64,000 bases of DNA from Prinsepia uniflora (Eukaryota > Streptophyta > Magnoliopsida > Rosales > Rosaceae), in NCBI GenBank assembly GCA_032719365.1, contig CM064872.1:44252252-44316251 (forward strand), given 5' to 3'. The position numbers and the translations under genes are program-made. This document shows positions 34,692 through 46,671 of the stretch, piece by piece. Position 1 is the stretch's first letter. Each line of letters begins with the position of its first letter. A model generated the notes under the pieces. That model worked only from the letters and a program-made list of their open reading frames with translations, was not told the origin of the DNA and did no database searches.

Positions 34692-37564
34692 TGACAGGAC
34701 CCACCCCGATTATCGCCTCGATAATCGGGAAGCATCCTGCTCCCGTCTGAAAATCGAACCCAAAAGACCGGAAAACCAAATAATAATACATCACACCCAT
34801 TGTCAGACCAGGGAGATTAAACAAATACAACCGACTGGACATCAAGTCCATAGTTTCACAGAGCATAACATTACAAAACAAGTTAAAGAACAAATCCTAC
34901 TCTGTGAACTAACTACTCCGCAACGGAAACTTTATGCCTCTGTCTCTGCCTCGGCACTAGCCCCCGAACTCGTACCACGGCCTGGAGGGTAGTTAAAACA
35001 ACAAAGTGTGAGTGGACTGAAACAAAAGTTTGTAGAAAACAGTTTAAGGAAATCGGGGCTTGCCCTCAAGTTTTATAACACGCATGCATAACCAGATATT
35101 CGAAAACCGCGTATTAAACATTCGTAATCCCTTTTTCCGAAACACATGGAAAACATTGTATAAAACATCATAACTCGTGTAAAAATCATGTAAGATTACC
35201 AAAATCCAGAAACCATCATTTTGAAACATCAATTACGCAAATCAAGTAAAAAGTGAATCAATAATCACAATTAAACCGTTGGATCCATCCGAGTCTTTAA
35301 ACTCAATATCAGGCCTTCCCGGGATATCAACGAGTCTTTAAACTCAAAACATAATCAATAGGCCTCGGGGTATCACAATAACCGAGTCTTTAAACTCACG
35401 AGTCTTTAAACTCAATCCGGGTCTTTAAACCCAATTTTCCGGGCCCGCCCCCGTCATCAATTAACCGGGTCTTTAAACCCAAAACCAGATCCAACAATCA
35501 ACCGGGTCTTTAAACCCAAAACCATTTATAAACACAATTCATCGTGATCCGTGTTCCAAAAAAATCATTCCGAAATCATAACTTGTCAAAATAGGACTTA
35601 TGTCCGAATTCACATGCAAATTCGAAAACATGCAATTCCCAAAATCACTTCACAAATATAATCAAAAAATCATAGATACGTAACATGCATAATCATATCC
35701 AATTACTTCATCAAAACCTCATTCATGCATAGGAGAAAACCGTAACCTCGAAATACGTAAAATACGATAATTATCTCGAAAAGCGTGAAATCGCGTAAAA
35801 CTGAAATAGCATAATTAGAAACATAGAATCATAAGTGAAAACACAAGATAAATAAGTAAAGTATTCATGCATGCAGAATTTGGAAATCAAAAGTCCACTC
35901 ACGGTTTTAGGACGCGTCAATCGCGCCCCGTGCGCTCCTCAGTAGCTTCGGAAATGTCCGGGCCTGTAAACACGTACAAGGAGGATTACAATCATCCCCA
36001 AATAACTCGTAAGATTTTCCCTAATTTTTTCCGGATTTTTCCGCGTAATTAAACTTAAGGACTAAATATTCCGAACCCTCGAAATTATCCCGAATGACTC
36101 CCGATCGACTCAAACCCTAAAGGTAAAATGTTAATTAGACTGAAAAGAATAAGTTTCATGTTGATCGTAATCGGAAATGACCTAACACGCGCCGTCACGT
36201 GCCGTCCAAAGTGGTTGCGCGTGAAGGCCACGCTCCTAGCTACAGTGTCGTCTCTTCTACCCGACTAGCCTGCTAAACGGGTCTGTTACCCGCGGCTCAA
36301 CCCGACCAGTTAACCTTCAATTCTCCATCAATTCCTCCAGTTTTCAATCCTATCATCTTCTCTAATCCATTAATTTTAGGCCTGTATCCAATATTTCCCT
36401 CGACAAACATTAAATCGATCAAACCCAGACTCGAACAGTCGAACTGGTCGACTTCTGGAACTCACCCTACACGGTTCCGTTCTCAAATTAACTTCACCAG
36501 TAGCTTAAGGGGACCTAGACGAACCAAACCAGCCAATCAATTGAACCCGCCGTTACCTGGAAGTAGTCGTCCACAATGCTGGTTTTCTCTGAAACTGGAA
36601 CTCAGGTTCCTGGGCAACCAGTCCTCCTCCTCCTTCGATTTTTGCACGGTGGTGCTAGAAATGATCTCAGAAGGCTAATCCAACTCATGGTTTGGCTCGA
36701 CTCACCACAAAACTCGACCTTTAAGTTTTCCCTCCAAACTGGTTTTTCTCCCCGTCTCGGTTTCTCTCAATCTCAGCCCTCTCAACTGATGCAAAATGAT
36801 GCCAAATCAATCCTCTCTCCACTCCCCTACACGGTTAATCGATTAGTGCATCCAGCAGCTCGTGGGAGACCAACTGAGGTCTCTGAAAATGGTTTCCCGC
36901 AAACACAGAAACCATGGCCATTTTTAAACTCTCCCGTGCCTGCCCAATGCACCAGTCCACTCAGTTCTGCTCCCACTACCTCAATTCACATAAACTAATC
37001 ATCTGATCAATCCACTAATACCTTAAACAATTTGCACGCTCAAGACATTCACGGCATGGCCGTGCAGGCCGTTTTCCCACGGTGGTGCGGCTCTGTTTCC
37101 CACGGCTGCACACAGTAGCCCCCGCTAAAATGACCAAAATGCCCTCAGGGCAATAATTACCAAAATGCCCTCCAACTTCCGTGACCCGTGACTCGGTCAT
37201 CCGATTTCCGTTTCACGCGTGCCGCCTGTCCTTGTACTCGGGGCATCGAGACGAACCTAACGGTCTTCGAGTCCTGTAAAAATCAATTGTATTTCAAAAA
37301 GTCAATATTTTCCCCTAATCGTTCAAATTACTGAAATGCCCCTGGACTTCCGAACGTCATAACTTTTTCCCTGGACGTTGGAATTGGACGTGTCACTTGT
37401 CTATGTACTCGTGACGTCCCGAACTACGTCACGCTCATCAGTCAATGTCCGTTCGACCTTCCAATCAAAAAGTCAACAGTTTGACCACACCAAACACAGG
37501 GTAAAAACGTCGTTTTATTCAATATTTTACATTATTACATTTTCTGAATTTTCGGGGCGTTACA
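34692..37564 (-). mobile_element. Solo LTR A1, GAGTTTAAAGACTC family
   Basis: It starts TGACAGGACCC, ends GGGGCGTTACA and is flanked by CAAAC (34687-34691, 37565-37569): a clean 2873-bp solo LTR in minus orientation. Close to its U5 end is an 11-bp perfect stem with loop CCT (34705-34729). Arrays of GAGTCTTTAAACTC and GGGTCTTTAAACCC fill 35290-35520. GTGAGTGGAC is at 35010, GCATGCATAA at about 35082, GCATGCA at about 35870 and GTCCACTCAC at about 35893. Confidence 0.9.
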
Positions 37565-38489
37565 CAAACTTTTGTAAATAATATTTTAATGTGAAATGAC
37601 CATTTTGCCCATAAGAGGGGAAAAGTTGACTTTTAACCGGGAAATAATTAGGACTTTGGCCCCTGAATGGGATGTAGATTGGGACGTCACGAGTCCGTAG
37701 GCAGGTGGCAGGTGGCAGGTCGAAATCGAACTTTGTACGAGAAAGTTATGATCACGGAAGCAATTTTGGCGAAATTTACGAACCGAGAACGCAATTAAAA
37801 TAATATTAAAATATTAAAATCTGATTTAGCCCTAGATTTAATCGGGACCCTTGGATGAGTGACAAGTGTCACTCATCCCATGGTTACTTTTCCCCAAAAC
37901 AAGGATCTTACACTATTGGTCCATTTTAAATATTTTATTTTCCCTCATTCCACCCCAGCCGTCCATTTTCTACCCATTACTCAATCTGCACCCTCCGTTT
38001 TAACTTCTTTTTCTTTTTATTCTGAACGCTCATCTCCCACTCACTCTCATATTTCCCACCCGTGAAGAACACACACGGCTCCCCATCTTGAACAAACACA
38101 CTGCCGACCACTTCCCCATCTACTTGCTTCATCCCCGGCCACAAATCGAACACACCATCCTCACCACCCATCATCTTCATCATCAGCCACCACCCACATC
38201 TTTTCTTCTCTGTCTGCAACCCCGAAACACCACCACTAGACCGCGACGAACAAACAGATCCAGGAACCCAACCCGTTCAACCCACGCCTCAACACCTCGA
38301 ACCAGCATTGGGCTAGGATTGTTAGGACCTCACGACGACTGAGAAACGGACAAGATGACCCATGACGGAGACACGACGGAGGTAGGCCGGAAATCCCAAG
38401 AGCCCCCCTGTTTTTCCCATTTTTCGAACGCTTGGTTTTGACGTGTGTGATCCATTTCTTTCTGTTGGGAAATGTTCTAGGAATGGTGA

Positions 38490-41290
38490 TGTAACGTCCC
38501 GTCCAGTGAGTCGGGATTAGCTTAGTGATTAGTGACAGTTTAGCTACGTTAATCGGAGTTTAGTTGGTTATGTTTGTACAGTTAGCGCAGAATGACGATT
38601 TTGCCCCTAGACTGGGCAATACGTTGATTTTTAGTTCGGACGGTCAATTGGGCATTGACCGATGACCGTGACGTAGTTCGGGACATCACGAGTTCGTAGA
38701 CAGGTGGTACGTCCGATTCCGACATTCGAGGAGGAAGTTATGATGTTCGGAAGGTTGAGGGCATTATCATAATTTGGTTAACAAGAGGGGAATTTGTTGA
38801 CTTTTTGAACGACAAGGTTTCTTCACGCAAAACAAGGACCGTTAGATAGATCTCGATGTCCTGAGCACAATGACAGGCGGCCTGCCTTTATCGGACAACG
38901 GACGAGTGAGATACGGGTCTAGGAAGTGAAGGGTAAAGTCGTACTTTGAGCAATTAGGGGTATTTTGGTCTTTTTGCACCTTGGGAAGCTTGCCAATCTG
39001 ATAAGGACAAGTGTACAGGGTTTATTGTATATTTTTAGATGGGACCACCAGGTGTTTGACACCTGGCTTGTGTCTAGTGGCTTCTAGCCACTACAAGGTT
39101 AAACTTAAATGGCTTGTTTGAGTTTGTGTTAGTCGTGCATTGAGAGAAACAGAGACTGAAGAACAGGGAGGGAATCGACCCAGTACAGTGAGTGTGTGAG
39201 TCCTGGTGATCAAGTGAGTGTGAGCAGAGAGAAGTGAGAGGCTGGTGAGTTTTTGGGTGAGCGATGAGTGAGTGGGAAACTCAGAGGCCGTGAGATTTCT
39301 CAGGAAATCAGAGAGGTGTCGAGGATCGTGGTGCAACCACAATCGATTAAGTTGGTCCAAAAGAGTTCGAGGGAGTGCTAGGACGGTTGAGGACAACCTT
39401 GTGAACCCAGAGGAACACGGCGGCGAGCATGGCAGAGGCTAGAACGACGGTGAGTTTTCGATGTCCTCTGTTTTCCAGTTTTGGTTCGAATGAAAAGTCA
39501 AGGACTTTGGACGATTGTTGACTCGATTTCTTGGTCCTAATAGTCTTAGGAGGTGTCTATTGAGCTTACAGAATCAAAATCATGGTTGGAAGGATGGCGG
39601 GTGGCCGGAATCAGAACCTGGTTTTTCTGGGTTTGAAGTTCGAGTTTGACAGGTGAGGTTTTGGACTTGAATTCGTGTTTTATCTACTTGAATCGATTTC
39701 TTAGAGTAGGACGAAACTATTGGGATCAAAAGGATCGAAAACGGACTGGATTTGAGTGAGAACCGGCCAAGCCGGTTCTGTTCGACCGGACTAGTCTGAA
39801 CCGGGTGGACTCAGGTTGAAGACGATGAACAGTGCAGGTGCGTGAAGCCCACACGAAGCCCCTTTGGGCGGCGCGTGAGGGCGCGTGGGGCAGGTTCTAG
39901 GGAAGTGTCCAACATGGTTTGTACTCTAATCAATGTAACGAACATTTTGGGACAGGTTTCGAGGCGATCGGACATCGTCTCGGGTTAGTTTTAAGTGTTA
40001 AAATGTTTAGGGTTTCGTTTGAATATGTTTAAAATTCTGGGAAAATTGGGGAAATTAGGGTAAGCTTAAATGAAGTGTTTGTGACCCGGATTGGTGACTT
40101 TTGACAGGTCGGGAAATCCCTGAGGCAACCGAGGAACGTACGGGACGCGAGTGGCGTGCCCGGGAACTGTGAGTGGACTCTTTCTTTCTAATCGAGCATG
40201 CATGACTGTTTTTATCTACCTGTTTTATGGTTTTAATTATGATTTCATGATTATTGATTATTTTATGTCTGTTTTATGTACTTGCATGGTTTTCGAGGAA
40301 TTTACGTAGTCGGCACGTTTTACGAGATATGCTCTGTTTATGATTTTGGGACTTAAATCTATAATTGGTTTTCAATGATTATAAACGGGTTTTGGAACAT
40401 GATTTGATGATCATGGTTTTCGGTCTAGAAATCGAATTTCGAAAATTGAGATTTGATTTTAAAGCTTGAAAAAGGGATTCCGGATTTGGGTTCCGAATGA
40501 CGGTTCTGGACGCAGGAATGGTTTCAGAATAGTGATTTCGAATTTGGGTTTGGATATGGACTTAGAAATGGTTTTCAAACAATTTTGGATTAGATTTGCT
40601 GGATCTGATTATTGGGTTTAAAGACCCGGATTATGATATGACGGGGGCGGGCCCGGATTGGGTTTAAAGACCCGGATTGAGTTTAAAGACTCGGGAGTTT
40701 AAAGACTCGGATTATATTGAGGCCTGGATTGAGGTTAAAGACTCGGAAGTTTAAAGACTCGGATAGATCCAGCAGGTTTGATCGGATGATGATATTGGTA
40801 TCTTATGCTTTAATGCTAATGTTTTTATAACGATTATCATACTGTTTTTATATTGTTGTTTTCAGATACTGAGTTATGCATGCGTGTTTTTAAAACGGAG
40901 GGCAAAATCCTGGTTTGCTTATTAAACTGTTTTCGAAACTATTATATATTTTTGGTCCACTCACACTTTTCTAGTTTTTAAATGCGCTCCAGGTCGTGGT
41001 GCTAGCGCTGGGCCTGACGTTGAGGTAGAGTCAGAGGCATAGAGTGTTTCCGGAGTCTTTCCAGAGTTTTCTGGCGTTTTCCGTTGTGCGTGTAGTGAGT
41101 AGGATTCCTATTTTACCTTGTTTTGTACTATGCTCTGTACGCCTATGGACTTATTGGATTTTAATTCTCCCTGGTCTGGCAATGTAATTGTGGGTTCTTG
41201 TGAGGATTTTTTGGTACTTTGAGTGGGTTTGTCAGACGGGAGCAAGGTTCGTCCCGGTTATCGGGGTGATAATCGAGGTGGGTCCTGTCA
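38490..41290 (+). mobile_element. Solo LTR A2, GAGTTTAAAGACTC family
   Basis: It starts TGTAACGTCCCG, ends GGGTCCTGTCA and is flanked by GGTGA (38485-38489, 41291-41295): a clean 2801-bp solo LTR in plus orientation. It has GTGAGTGGAC (about 40166), GCATGCATGA (about 40195), GGGTTTAAAGACCC and GAGTTTAAAGACTC units (40615-40765), GCATGCG (about 40879) and GTCCACTCAC (about 40957). Where other LTRs carry the 26-bp palindrome this one has two hairpins, stem CCAGGTG (about 39048) and AGTGGCT-TCT-AGCCACT (about 39077). Confidence 0.9.
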
Positions 41291-42839
41291 GGTGACGACC
41301 TAGGAGAGGCCAATTTCGAGCTTGGAAAAGGGCTGAGGTGACGGGGAAGACAACCGGAGTAGGCCGTGGGTTTTCTTCGAGTTACAGGTACAGATCTCGA
41401 CTCCCTTTCTAGTTTTTGAAATCGCAGAACTGTAGAGCAGACGTAGACGAACCCCTAGGAACAAACCCCATTGAAAATGGTGGCCGGAAATGGAAACTGT
41501 GATAAGGTCAAGCCGCGGGTCATCGGTGACATCAGCAGTGACATAATGACGACGTCATCATGTCAGTAATGTCAGAATAGGGACCAACCAAGGAGTGGCA
41601 TGTGTCCTCTGACACCTGTTAGAGATGACGTCATGCTGACGTCAGCAGTTACTGTAGCAGCGTTGACCGTACATGGGGGCATGTTTGAATAGTGTTTTTG
41701 GTGGGGCAAGTACCATTTTCAAGGTTTCAACGATACAAATCCGATGGCGGTGGTTTCGTGTCGATCAGAGATAATTAGGTCGATCAAAATGAGGTTTAAA
41801 GTCTCGGGTAGCGTGTCCGGGCTACGTTTCCAAGCCGGATCTGTTATAGGGTTTTAGGGATGAACTTGTAGGGTCCTTTAGTGATTTTTTGGATGTAATT
41901 GTACAGGTTTAGGCGGTCGATTGAGCAGAAAAGACGGTGTGTGAGTGGGCTATTTGATTTCTAAGGGATTGCATGCATAACTATTTTACTATTCTGTTTT
42001 ATGATTAAGATGGGACTATTATGGGTATTATATTATGATGCTTATTACATAGTTAGGTGTTTTGGGCATGAGACCCGACTAGATTATATTACGGAATGTT
42101 TTTAGGGATTATCAGGGGGTGCAGGGTAACTATAATACTATTGTGCTGTAAGTTCCAACCTTTCTGTTATTGTGTCCTTCACGGAGGATCGTTGGCCTGA
42201 GTGGACCCTGGAGTAGTCACGAGGCACTGACCGAGGTGAGTCAACCCCCGTGGGGTTACTCAGTATGTTATAGTATGATTACTTATGTTTTATTCAAAGC
42301 ATGCAAGTTTTGAAAACGGAAGAGTAAAACCTTATGATTATTATATTATTAAATTAGTTTTGGAAACTTATTTATTTTCGTCCCACTCACTCTTTATTGT
42401 TTAACTGACCTCTCCAAGCCGTGCTACTGAGGTAGAAGAGGAGGATCTGGAGTACGAGGCTTAGATTACTTCGTTGTGCACCTGTACACCCAGTTAGATA
42501 GGTTGAGCACTGTTTTTGTAACCTGACATTGTGCTCGTATTTTGTATTTTTGCTATCCCTGGTCTGATGGCATTAAACTCTGAATTTTTATGTTTTAAAC
42601 TTTATTTATCTATTTCGAATACTTTAGTTTGGTTAAGGGTATTTTTGGTATGTTTAGAGTCATTGTCAGACGGGAGCGAGACACATCCCCGGGTGGTCCC
42701 AGTGGGATTGGGATGGGTCCTGTCAGTGGTAGTTAGTAATTACATGTTTACACGTATTTCAAGATTTATGGTTTTACATCGTGCTTATACGTGCTGTGTT
42801 TTCAATGATGATTTGATGAAATGATTTCGAATTGAGAAA

Positions 42840-43320
42840 TATGGAATCGGGGATGGGACCCATTTGACTTACGAACTCTCGGACTTGGAGTCCATTTGAT
42901 TTACATGGTGCTTATACATGTTGGAGGCCCATTTGAGTTATACGATCGGGTCGGGGGCCCCATTGATTGTGAATTCGAGCTTGAGGCCTAGTTGGTTGTA
43001 AGATCGGGCTTGAGGCCCAGTTAGTTGTGATATCGGGCTTGAGGCCCCATTGATTGTGAAATCAAGCTTGAGGCCCCATTGAACGGTGGCATCGGGCTTG
43101 AAGCCTAGTTGGTTGTGAAATCAGGCTTGAGGCCCCGTTGGATCGTGAAATCGGGCTTAAGTCCCAGTTTTGGTTTACGAAATGAGAATTCGGGTTTGAG
43201 ACCCTATTGAATTGTGGATTTAGGCTGAGACCTAGGAAATTGAATTTGAATCGGATTCGAGGAATCCTATTGAGACGCTCGGGTATGAGACCCAATTGAA
43301 TTGTGACTTGAAAGAAAGTA
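42840..43320 (+). repeat. Array of ~30-60-bp units each built on a short hairpin
   Basis: The units follow a pattern such as TCGGGCTTGAGGCCCAGTT or TCGGACTTGGAGTCCATTT. About a dozen units are visible. The four-base stems differ (GGGC/GCCC, GGAC/GTCC, GGGT/ACCC, TAGG/CCTA) while staying complementary around a TTGAG-like loop. It lies in LTR C between the paired GTGAGTGG and CCACTCAC landmarks. Confidence 0.85.
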
Positions 43321-45164
43321 TTTGAAAAAATGTATATACCCTCCCGTATGAATGGTCTCCTCCAGAAGTCGTACATCCTAGAGAGTCATGATCCACTACC
43401 TGGAATGAGTGACTCTAAGAGAGAGCACATTCCAGGAGTGGGAGATATGATGTAGTCACGGACTGGGTCCGGGGATAGTCCTCCAGATGTCGTAGATCCT
43501 GGATTTTGGACAGATCCTCCCGGACGTCGTAGATCCTAGGGGTAGACTCGGAGTGAGACCCCGAGTAGTATGCATACTTAAAGATAAATCGTGACGATTA
43601 TTGATTAGGCATATGAGAAGGATGGGTTATATGTATATATAGATATATGTTTGTACGAGGTTTTGCGGATAATGGTTTTGGGCTGAGACCCACGTGTATT
43701 GATTTGGACTGAGTCCCTATGGATTGGTTTTGGGTTGAGTTCCCATGTACTTGATTTATGGTTTTGGGCCAAGGCCCTAATGGTTTTGTGAACGTTTTGA
43801 TAAATGGTTTTCGAATACATGCATGTTTTTTAGTGAAGGGCATAAATATCTTTTTATGAAATTGTTTTTATAAAATTCCTTGTTTTGGCCACTCACAACT
43901 TTGATGTTTTTATTGCCCTTCAAGTTGATCGCGGATGCAGATTGTAGCAGAGACCGAGACATCACATGTAACGACCCGAACTAAAATAATAATATTTTAA
44001 TGTAAAAAGACTGTTTTACCCTTGGGGGGAAAACTTTGACTTTTTCTCGGGAAATAATTTGGACTTTGACCCATGACTATGACGTAGATCGGGACGTCAC
44101 GAATCCGTAGACAGGCGGCACGCCGAAATCGGAGTTCGTATGAAGAAGTTATGGTCAAGGAAGCGTTTTAGCGGAATTTACGAACCGAGAACAACGGAAT
44201 AAAATATTAATTTATTACGGGAATCCAGGCCAACCTAATATTTAAATCAAACCGATGGATTGGTGCCAAGTGTCACCCATCCAAGGCCACACTATTCCAA
44301 TAAAGCAACATTTCACTATTCTCTCATTTTATAATCATATATTTTCCTCCATTTAACCCCAGCCGTCAGATCCCCTGCCCAAGTGAATCCCAGCCCTTCA
44401 TTTTGTCTGATTTTCTTCTTCATGCACGATCACCCCTGCTTTTCTCACAAACACACATCCATCCCCCCCTAACCCGTGCGTCTCTTCCCATTTTCTCTCC
44501 ATCCAAACACACAAACCCACGCCTCTCACACCACCACCCGATCACCAGCTGCATCACCAACATCCACTAACCATCACCGAGCATCACCGGCAGCCACCAC
44601 CCCACTTCCCAGCCCCGAAACCGCCGTGCAAACTCAGACCCGAAAACCTCAAGGAAACGGGTCCAAGAAGCAAACCTCGATAACCACCTCACCTCGACGC
44701 GGGAGGAGCTCCAGTCTGTACCGTGGGGATCCTAGGAGCTTAACTGGACGACGGCGAGGGCTACGGTGGCGTGACGGCGGCGGTAAGACCCAAAACCCGA
44801 CAAGCCCGTTTTCATTCCGTGTTCGACCCGACCGTTTTTAATGATTAGAAATTGATTGTTAGGTGATAGACATGTCCTAGGGTGGGAGACGAGTCGTTTG
44901 GGACCGGGTTGGACGACGGAGACGCCGTGGATCACCGGGGACGACGACCGGACCGTGACCGTGAGTTTCAGAGACATTCTGGTGAGTTTCTTCCCACTTT
45001 CTTCTTATTTTGAGGTCACAGAACCATAGGACAGACCTAGACAAACCCATAGGGATCAACCCCGTCTAAAATGGTGGCCGGAATCGTGCGGTGGAATCGG
45101 GTCAAACCGTGGGTCGACGGCGACCCGATTCCAGTCAAACGGGTCGACCCGGTACTGTAGCACT

Positions 45165-45320
45165 GATGACGTCATCATGCTGACGTCACTTCTGACGTCA
45201 TCCTGTCAGATGTTGTTAGACCAGGGACCAATCAGAACGTGCCACGTGTCACCTGACAAGTGTCAGTGATGACGTCATGCTGACATCAGCATGACGTCAC
45301 TGCTGACGTCAGCGGTACTG
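45165..45320 (+). promoter_or_regulatory. TGACGTCA/CACGTG enhancer-like cluster, 5' LTR
   Basis: At least five TGACGTCA cores or near copies and one CCACGTGTC lie in 155 bp, about 320-470 bp upstream of the TATA box. Such cores bind plant bZIP proteins (TGA and G-box classes). The equivalent cluster in the 3' LTR differs in number and spacing of cores. Function as a U3 enhancer is inference from position and motif. Confidence 0.6.
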
Positions 45321-45638
45321 TAGCAGCGTTGACCCACGCGTTGACCAGGCGCGTGGGGGCGCGTGTGAACAGTGATTTTGGTGGGGCCGGTACCATTTTC
45401 AAGGTTTCGACATTACAGATCCAATGGAGGTGGTTTCGTGTCGATCGGAGATCGTTATGTTAGCCAAAATGGGGTTTGAAGCACCGGGAATAGTGCCCGG
45501 GATGCGTTTTTGAGGCGGATCTGTTCTAGGGTCTTGGTATTGATATTATAGGGTCCTTAAGTAACCCTCAGGAATAATAATACAGGTTTATAGAGATCGT
45601 TGAGCAGCAAGGACCGAGTGTGAGTGGGCTGTTTGATT

Positions 45639-45647
45639 TATAAAAGG
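45639..45647 (+). promoter_or_regulatory. Probable TATA box, 5' LTR of element E
   Basis: TATAAAAGG lies between the conserved GTGAGTGGGC and GCATGCATAA landmarks; an identical site is at 52795-52803 in the 3' LTR. Element F has TATAAATT in the same place. The RNA start would be about 30 bp downstream, which would leave a long R-U5. Confidence 0.6.
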
Positions 45648-46562
45648 CTTGCATGCATAAACTGTTTTACTATTTCCACTGATGAGTCTTATGAACTGTT
45701 TATATATGTTATTACAATGTTTTGGGCATGAGACCCGTCTGGATTATATGTGGATTTTGTTTGGGATGTCCGGGGGACATAGGGTAAACTATACTGTTAT
45801 TGTACTGTACTTTCCTACCTGTGTATATTTTCTCCTCCAGGGAGGGTCGTTGGCCTGGGTGGACCCTGGAGTAGTCACGGGGCTCTGACTGAGTGGAGTT
45901 GACCCCCGTTGGGCTGCTTACTCTCAGGAAGGCATGTTCATATACCTCGGGCAGTGACGGGGATATCGGGAGCTGATGTACCTAGAGAGTCTCGGGTGTG
46001 AGACCCTGAGTGGCAACGCGTAGCCTTAGAACCGTGACATCATTTGGGTTGGGTTTTACAGTGCACTGATATGTTAGTTTCACCTTGCGATTATTATTGT
46101 GGTTCATTGGTTTATAATATTATGTTTTCACTGCATGCAAGATTTGGAAAACGGAGGGGTAAAACCTTATGATTATTTTATTATTAAATTGATTTCTAAA
46201 CTGTTATTTTTGGCCCACTCACCCTTGTTTTACTGACCCCTCCAGACCCTGACACGGCAATAGAGGAGGAGGATCCGGAGGAGGAGGCAGAGGTTTAGTT
46301 TGCCTAGCTGTGCACCTATACACCCACTTGTGGGCAGGTTGAGCACCGAATAAATGTACTCTGACTAGTGTGCTCACATGTTGTATTTTACTTTCCCTTG
46401 TCTGACAGTATCACTTTAAACACTATGTTTGTACGTTATCTATCTATTTAAGTCTTCGGTTTTTATTTAAGGGTAATTTTGGTCTGTTTAGAGTCATTGT
46501 CAGACGGGAGCGGGTCACGTCCCCGGGTGGTCCCAGTGGGATTGGGACGGGTCCTGTCAGCT

Positions 46563-46574
46563 TGGTATCAGAGC
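46563..46574 (+). other. Primer binding site of element E
   Basis: TGGTATCAGAGC, the initiator-Met tRNA-type site, starts three bases after the 5' LTR end. Confidence 0.9.
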
Positions 46575-46671
46575 ATTAGGATTAGTAGTCAGAGTACTAG
46601 GTTAGCGGTTTGTACTTTGTACATGGTCGCTTTCGATGTCTTTTAACCTGTTTGCCTCTTCACAGTTGGAT

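Larger units (their letters stand above)
34677..42725 (+). mobile_element. Solo LTR (LTR B), chromovirus family, holding two solo LTRs
   Basis: It begins TGTAACGACCC at 34677 and ends GGATGGGTCCTGTCA at 42725, flanked by GTGGT (34672-34676 and 42726-42730). Its own pieces are 34677-34691, 37570-38489 and 41296-42725, about 2.37 kb in all. These match the chromovirus LTR (43967-46559) along their length, including GGGCATGAGACCCG, GGCCTGAGTGGACCCTGGAG and the TGACGTCA cluster (41550-41650). The palindrome is at 37853-37878. It is therefore an older solo insertion of the chromovirus family. Confidence 0.85.
43967..46559 (+). repeat. 5' LTR of element E
   Basis: TGTAACGACCCG to GGGTCCTGTCA, 2593 bp. 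In order: a decayed version of the 26-bp palindrome (44257-44282), the TGACGTCA cluster (45165-45320), GTGAGTGGGC (45620), TATAAAAGG (45639), GCATGCATAA (45651), ATGTCC-GGG-GGACAT (about 45768), GCATGCAAG (46133), GCCCACTCAC (46215), and TCCC-AGT-GGGA (46531-46541) near the end. Confidence 0.95.

Noticed and set aside
36576..36998. 140-codon open frame in solo LTR A1
   Set aside because: It is antisense to the LTR, contains no known domain, and the matching stretch in A2 is not kept open.
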